A stretch of DNA of 64,000 nucleotides from Sporothrix humicola (taxonomy: Eukaryota; Ascomycota; Sordariomycetes; Ophiostomatales; Ophiostomataceae). Shown one piece after another: positions 58,963 to 64,000 of this stretch. The stretch spans positions 62,001 to 126,000 of the forward strand of contig WNYE01000030.1 of the NCBI GenBank assembly GCA_021396245.1. The letters run 5' to 3'. Every line of letters starts with the position of its first letter. Within the stretch, counting starts at the first letter, position 1. Under the pieces are notes generated by a model. That model saw only the letters and a list, made by a program, of their open reading frames with translations, had not been told where the DNA came from and searched no databases. Position numbers and translations under genes: made by a program.

Positions 58963-59844
58963 TTAGACAATTGTCTCCAACTGCCGTGCGTAGCCTAGAA
59001 CATTTTCAATCACCATCTGGCTGACCTCCTTCTCAGCCGGCTCTTGCGTCAGGCCATCCTCGGCTGTGACAGTGCCATCGGGTGCAGGGGCGTGGGGTGC
59101 ACCGCCTGCAGCAGCAGCTGCCGCCGACGGGAAGTAAATCTGGCCGTCCTTGATTGTCCAGCCGCGTTGGCGGGCAAACTCAACAACGGCGCCCTCCGAG
59201 TCGAGGAACAGCAGAGACTTGGTCGAGCTCAGCGGCAGCGACGGGTAGGCGCGCTCGCTGCTCGAGGCGATCTCGGAGCGCACCTGGGACGTCAGGATTT
59301 CGGAGAAGACGCTGTACTCCTCGCACGGCTCCTCGCCCTGCTTCATGGCCTTCCACACGCGATCATAGCTGCCCTCCATCAGCCACCGCTCAAGACGGAT
59401 CGGGTAGCCCAGGTACCGGTCGTCCTCGGACCCCGCACCCTCGCGCGTGCTGATGCTCTCCAGCTCCGAGTGGAACTCGCCGTACCGGCCTTCCGTCAGC
59501 AGCAGCAAAAGGTAAAGGCCGGTGACTTTGTTGCGCTCGGCGACATTGGGCGGCAGAACGGCGCCCGGCAGCGCGTAAAATGGCGCGAGCTGCTGCACAT
59601 AGCGGGTGAACGCGTCGGCGTCCTGGGCACGGATGCTGCAGAGAGCACCCTGCTCAAAAGTTTCGCGGGCGAGGGCCAGCACAGAGGCGGGGACGGCGCT
59701 GCCGCTGTCGGTCGTCAAGGAGGGCGTGAGAGCACCGAGCTGTAGCAGGGCCAGCTTGGCCTTGGACAGGAGCTTAGCCTGCTCAGGGTACGTCCGCGAG
59801 GACTTGAGCTGGGTGAGGATCTGGGTGAGCTTGCGTTCCGCCAT
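58963..59844 (-). CDS. rpn12: 26S proteasome regulatory lid subunit Rpn12
   Basis: A single-exon gene of 293 residues, close to the family size. The N-terminus (MAERKLTQILTQLKSSRTYP, then AKLLSKAKLALLQLGALTP) and the helical repeat and PCI-type core (RNKVTGLYLLLLLTEGRYGE, DDRYLGYPIRLERWLMEGSY, then SVFSEILTSQVR) are typical of Rpn12/PSMD8/Mts3. The C-terminal segment carries a low-complexity insert, SAAAAAAAGGAPHAP, before the last helix (SQMVIENVLGYARQLE), which joins the lid helical bundle. It is a structural subunit of the 19S lid, in nucleus and cytoplasm. The ATG opens directly into conserved sequence. Confidence 0.93.
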   Translation of the reverse strand: MAERKLTQILTQLKSSRTYPEQAKLLSKAKLALLQLGALTPSLTTDSGSAVPASVLALARETFEQGALCSIRAQDADAFTRYVQQLAPFYALPGAVLPPNVAERNKVTGLYLLLLLTEGRYGEFHSELESISTREGAGSEDDRYLGYPIRLERWLMEGSYDRVWKAMKQGEEPCEEYSVFSEILTSQVRSEIASSSERAYPSLPLSSTKSLLFLDSEGAVVEFARQRGWTIKDGQIYFPSAAAAAAGGAPHAPAPDGTVTAEDGLTQEPAEKEVSQMVIENVLGYARQLETIV

Positions 59845-62800
59845 GGTCGGGTCTGGGTTGTTGTGTTGAGAGGGTGGTTGATGGGATCGAGAGAGAATGG
59901 GGAGACAGAAGGAGGAGGTGTCGGCGACGAGGACGGTGGCGACAAGTCCGATTTGCTGTCTGTTCGTGTTCGTGTATAGTACAACTGGGTTCTGCAGTCG
60001 GTATGCTTGCCAATTGCCTGGATCGTGACTCGTGGTCTCGTTTCAGATCGTCGTCAGTCGTTGGTGATGATGCTGTTTGCGGATGTGTTGGTTGTTTGCG
60101 GGCCACTTGAGCTAGGTTGGCTGGCTACCAGCAGGCTGCATGAGGCTGACGAAAGAACACACAGGCGGCCAGAGCTCTGGGGCGGGTAGTGCTAGCGCCT
60201 GTTAGGTAATCCATTCACGTGACCATACCATTTCACGCCACTACCCCTGATATCGCCTCCGTGTAAGTCAACATCATGCTTCTTCTGTTCGATTGTTGTT
60301 GGTTTTCCGATTTTTTTTTTTTTTTTTTAAAAAAAAAAGAAATATAATTCTTTTTGGATAAAAAAACTTAAGAGTTGAATAGATGCCCGTAGTACGCATG
60401 TCGCACATTCACACAATCGACACTTTGCTGCGTGATACTTGGCACAGTTATTCTGTTCGGCGAAGGCGCTGGTGGTGGCCGAGTCGCGCCTTCTAGAAAA
60501 GGAAATACTAGAACCTCAACTAATAAACCCGCCTTCATCCCATCACGACCTGCAATTTCGTGTTACATCTTTCGGATCCGTTCGATATGAGTCTTGGATG
60601 TATCAAAGTCCTACAACGCACATCGGGCCTCGTTCGCCGTTGCGCCTAGGCTGACAGCTGCCCGTTAGTGGCTTCCAGTGCGCCTACACTAACAGATGCA
60701 ATCAAAGCAAATTGCAGATGAAGTTGCAGTGGTAGCTGCCACTTTTGCTTTTTCCTTCTTCCTTTTTGCCAGTTCACAAGCATTCTGACGTCTGCAAGCA
60801 TGCAACTGTGCAGTCTGAAATCTACAAAGGCTGTTTTGCTCTCGGCAGACGAAACAGCGCACAGGTCGATCCGGGCAGCCCATACGATATACGACACCCC
60901 GCCAGATGGTCGACAAGACATAACGACATGACAGGTCTTGTCAAGTGCCAAGAGACGGAATCCTGCGCACATGCATGGCAATGGCACAATGGCCAAGACG
61001 ATGAGCGACGAAATGGACAAAAAGATATCACAGAATGCGTCCAAGACACCAGGGGACGCCTGCGTACGGCTGATTCGGGATATGACCTGTCTTGGAGATG
61101 GGGAAGCCAGCTATCGATTTTTTGGTAGAAGTTGACAGGCGAGAGACTGCCGTCATGAGAAAGGCGAGGACGCTAGTACAGAGAACCATAAAAAGATAGG
61201 ATGGTGTCTCCAACTGTCGAGTGAGCGATACCCAACGGATTATCTGCAGAGTGCAGATGAAGTCATACATTGTTGGGCATCATGACAGCTCATGCCATGT
61301 GCAAATCGAACAACCGACAAACTAAAAACGGCATCTTATCTCACTTGCGAGCAAGGATATCTCGCGGCCTCTTTTGAAGCTCAATAGGTCGTCCACCAGT
61401 CTCAACACGATCCCGACAAAACCCTGTTCAACATCACATAATTCTCTCCGCTGGCAGCCGGATGAACTGGATCTTCGAATATCGAGTCTGTCGTTCCGTT
61501 CGCCTTCGGGATATCGACGAGCTGCATCTGTCGCCCCAAGCATGCCGTTGTACATCCCCAAGTGACAAATAAGCTTTCCTGACCGGGAAATTCCTCTGCA
61601 CATCCTAGACCTGGCCATGCTCGTCGAACCTTTTCGAGCCAGTGTTTCGTTCGCCTCTTCAGATGCAGCCAGGCCCTAGTGTGCTGTAGCGCAATGTTTG
61701 TTTCTTCAAATAGCATGAAATCGTGGCTGAGCCCGGCCCCAGGCCCTGGCCTTGCCATCAGTAGCTGCCGCCAAGTCCCTGGAGCGGCTGTGTGCTCGAA
61801 TTGCTGCCCATTCCTGCTAATTGCTTTTGGGGATCTGCTAGGCTCAGTGGACTGAGTCAAAGACTCAAAGTAAAGAAGAGGATCCAGGAGACCCGCCTGA
61901 ATGGGCCCTGCCGCTAGCCGCAGTGCAGCAAGCACAGGTCAAACGTAAAATGAGCTCCCGCCGTCACTCCCGCCGTCGCAACCGCGCCAGTGAGCGTTAC
62001 CCTGAACCGTCTTTTCTTATGGTGGCTTGGCAAATGGCCGTCGCGGCTTTGTGTGTGACCTTCAGTGGATGCTGGCGGCGAGGAGTACGACATATGACTG
62101 TGCACGAATTCGTCGCAATTTGCTGCAGACTGGGCAAGTGCGTCTCGCTATTCCCTCTGTCTTGTCTTTTTCCCCCTGGTTCTCCTCGCTCGCACCTGCC
62201 TATTCTTTGCTTGCTTGACTTGACCACCGTAATTCGTATCTTGCGAGCTCTTTCCCTTCGCATTGATTCACTTGCGCTTGCAACATAGCTCTCATTGTTG
62301 GGGCCGCGCCTACCAACCCGTATTACTCCATAGTGGGGGTTTTTGAGGGGGGAACGAGGCTGTTCCACTCCCTGTGCAATCAAACATCTAAAAAGGAAAA
62401 GCACACAAAGGGGCGGCGCCGGAATGCAAAGAATGCCTGCAAGGCAGGCAGTGATGGTCCCGTCGTCGTGAACAAAAAAAGCCGTGGCTTCCCCCCGTTG
62501 CCAGATCGGGCTGAAAAAGGCGCTGGGTCGTTCTTTCTCATTTCTCGTTCCTCGTCTTCTGCTCTCTTGCTCCTTGTCGTTGTCCGTCCCTAGTCGATCC
62601 TGCTGTCTTTGGCATAGCCCATTTGCACCTTCCCCCTCCACGAGCTTCGAGGTGCTATTTTCAATATTTTTTAAATACTGGGAAGCAACCACCCCTCCTT
62701 CGCGCTTGCCTCACCTCACGACCTTGACGTCCTCCGAGAAACTGCTGCTCTTTCACCCTTTGCTCGCCCCTTCCCCAAGCTTTATAAACAACAGGCAGCA

Positions 62801-63406
62801 CTTTAAATACCCTTTGTTTGTATCTATTTTTCTTTAACTACGACAAAGCAACGTGTATCGCCCCTTCCCTAGTCCTCTTGGCCCACCAATTCTCACTTCC
62901 TTCCCTCACGTGCAGTACGGATTCCTCACCTTGACCAGCTTGGGATTTCCCCTGTGTCTGGTTCTGTGGCTTTTAAGATCCTCCCCCGTCATATCTCGTC
63001 GAGTATCCGCCTCCTACGCTTCCTCCTCGTCTTTACTTTTCTCCCTTGCTCCTTTTCTATCTCCGCCTGCCTTCCTCTCTCGCATGCCGCATAAACCGCC
63101 ACAGTACCGAACCCCCCGAACCATGCTCCGCGCATAAGACTTTGCGAGCGCTGCGCGTATCGGTATACATCGCCATTTCTCGAGCTTGTATCTTGCAAGC
63201 TACAAGTAAGACTTGTATAGGTACAAAAGTGCATCGTACCTGCAGGGCACCGACCGTTCGATCCATCTCCACCTGGGGTCGTGCTCTAGCCAGGCGGATC
63301 TTCGCGCGACCTGATCTTGGGAACCCTTTCCCCTTTTTCTACCCGTCTTCTTGGTTGCCTTCGTCTCTTTTTTTAGCCACGCCGCAGCGCCCGCTAGGAA
63401 ATCAAC
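59845..63406. other. Divergent intergenic region with long pyrimidine-rich leader
   Basis: 3.56 kb between divergent starts. About 62.5-63.4 kb is C/T-rich on the plus strand and should be promoter and 5' leader of the gene starting at 63407. The middle (60.3-62.3 kb) has frames of up to about 230 codons on the minus strand, but without domain or codon support. I see no gene there. Confidence 0.5.
60311..60338. repeat. T18A10 inverted homopolymer
   Basis: Eighteen T followed directly by ten A on the plus strand. It is self-complementary and could extrude a hairpin; it may also be prone to assembly error. Confidence 0.85.
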
Positions 63407-63464
63407 ATGTCGAACCCACTGTACGCGCGTCAACCCCAAGGGGGTGATCCGAGCAACATCACTG
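63407..63464 (+). CDS. First coding exon of an unidentified gene leaving the window
   Basis: ATG in good context (CAACATG) after a long C/T-rich leader, 19 codons and one base (MSNPLYARQPQGGDPSNIT), then a strong donor GTAAGT at 63465. The sequence to the right has a different character (purine-rich, microsatellite-like, stops in every frame), as expected of an intron. No conserved domain is reached, so the product cannot be named. Reading straight through would give an 86-residue protein of poor quality, which I consider less likely. Confidence 0.5.
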
Positions 63465-64000
63465 GTAAGTTAGATCAATGTGCGTGTGTTTGTGTGCCAA
63501 CAGCAGCAGGGGGACGAACGAGAAAGCAGGGCAAGGCATGGGATGGAGAACAAGGCACGGCGTCCAGAGCAGGGAACATTGAGGAAAGTTTAGCCAAACG
63601 GCCAAATCACAGGCAGACAGAGGCAGACATCAAACAAGCAGAGGACAGCAGTGGCGACACAGCATGACGACGTACGAAATATTGCACAACGGTCGAATCT
63701 GGGAAACAAACACCGGCAAAAACGAAACGGCAAATTAACTGGCAAAAGACCAACTTCTCCAAACCGAAACATCGCCTCTTTGCAACGACGTCAGGGGAGA
63801 ACGGCAGCTCGGGCAGCCCTGTGTTTCAACGACACCGGGCCACACATCCAGCCTGGGGTCGCATTAGTCCTCGTATAATACGACTACGGCAGCACAAGAC
63901 AGGCAGGCTAGATCGTGCTCCAGACCGACCGCGCAGCATTACAACTGGACGTCGAAATATACAAAGTACGAATCCGAAAGAGGCAGCAGCTTTGCGGTCT
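63465..64000 (+). other. Probable long first intron, continuing past the window
   Basis: Starts with GTAAGT. I found no acceptor with a nearby CTAAC branch point that opens a convincing frame before 64000, so the intron likely exceeds 530 nt, long for a filamentous fungus but similar to the 586-nt first intron at 28783-29368. Confidence 0.4.

Noticed and set aside
61402..62692. Minus-strand frames of 177 and 231 codons
   Set aside because: No recognisable motif, mixed rare codons, no splice-supported extension; probably chance frames in a promoter region.

Overview
This window looks like nuclear chromosomal DNA of a filamentous ascomycete (Pezizomycotina, probably Sordariomycetes). The evidence is spliced genes with short introns (about 55-150 nt) carrying GTAAGT/GTATGT donors, CTAAC/CTGAC branch points and YAG acceptors; GC-rich third codon positions; long pyrimidine-rich leaders; an ApsB-type MTOC protein; and a metallopeptidase-jacalin fusion typical of fungi. 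I could not fix the genus; an Ophiostomatales-like genome would fit the wide intergenic gaps, but that is inference. I saw no transposon, CRISPR array, plasmid feature, rRNA or convincing tRNA.

Layout. 1-101 (+): last codons of a gene entering from the left. 459-2897 (-): F-box/transglutaminase-like/YccV protein (FBXO21 type). 4308-5229 (-): phosphatidylserine synthase. 6852-9331 (-): Zn metallopeptidase with a C-terminal jacalin-like lectin domain. An 8.6 kb gene-free divergent gap follows. 17903-19297 (+): probable Whi5/Nrm1-type G1/S repressor. 22078-24303 (-): single-pass membrane protein with a low-complexity ectodomain. 28758-31395 (+): conserved-looking protein of unknown function. 31962-33929 (-): type I metacaspase. 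Another sparse gap of 6.6 kb follows. 40540-44893 (-): ApsB/Mto1-like coiled-coil MTOC protein. 45552-48072 (+): Rad54. 48400-52987 (-): UDP-glucose:glycoprotein glucosyltransferase. 54109-58242 (+): coatomer alpha. 58963-59844 (-): proteasome lid subunit Rpn12. 63407 onward (+): first coding exon of a gene leaving on the right.

From 17.9 kb rightward, genes mostly alternate in strand, giving convergent pairs with short gaps (327-720 bp for three of them) and divergent pairs with long promoters. This is mostly housekeeping content: phospholipid synthesis, ER folding quality control and COPI retrieval, recombination repair, the proteasome, cell-cycle and MTOC control.

The most interesting things are in how the genes are built and in the gaps: a RAD54 start codon apparently split by an intron, a dense cluster of SBF/MBF/E2F-like sequences stranded between two convergent genes next to the Whi5-like gene, an over-represented 9-mer confined to non-coding DNA, and a possible small tail-anchored protein. 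I found no convincing new multi-gene system. All exon structures were worked out by eye from splice signals and frame continuity.
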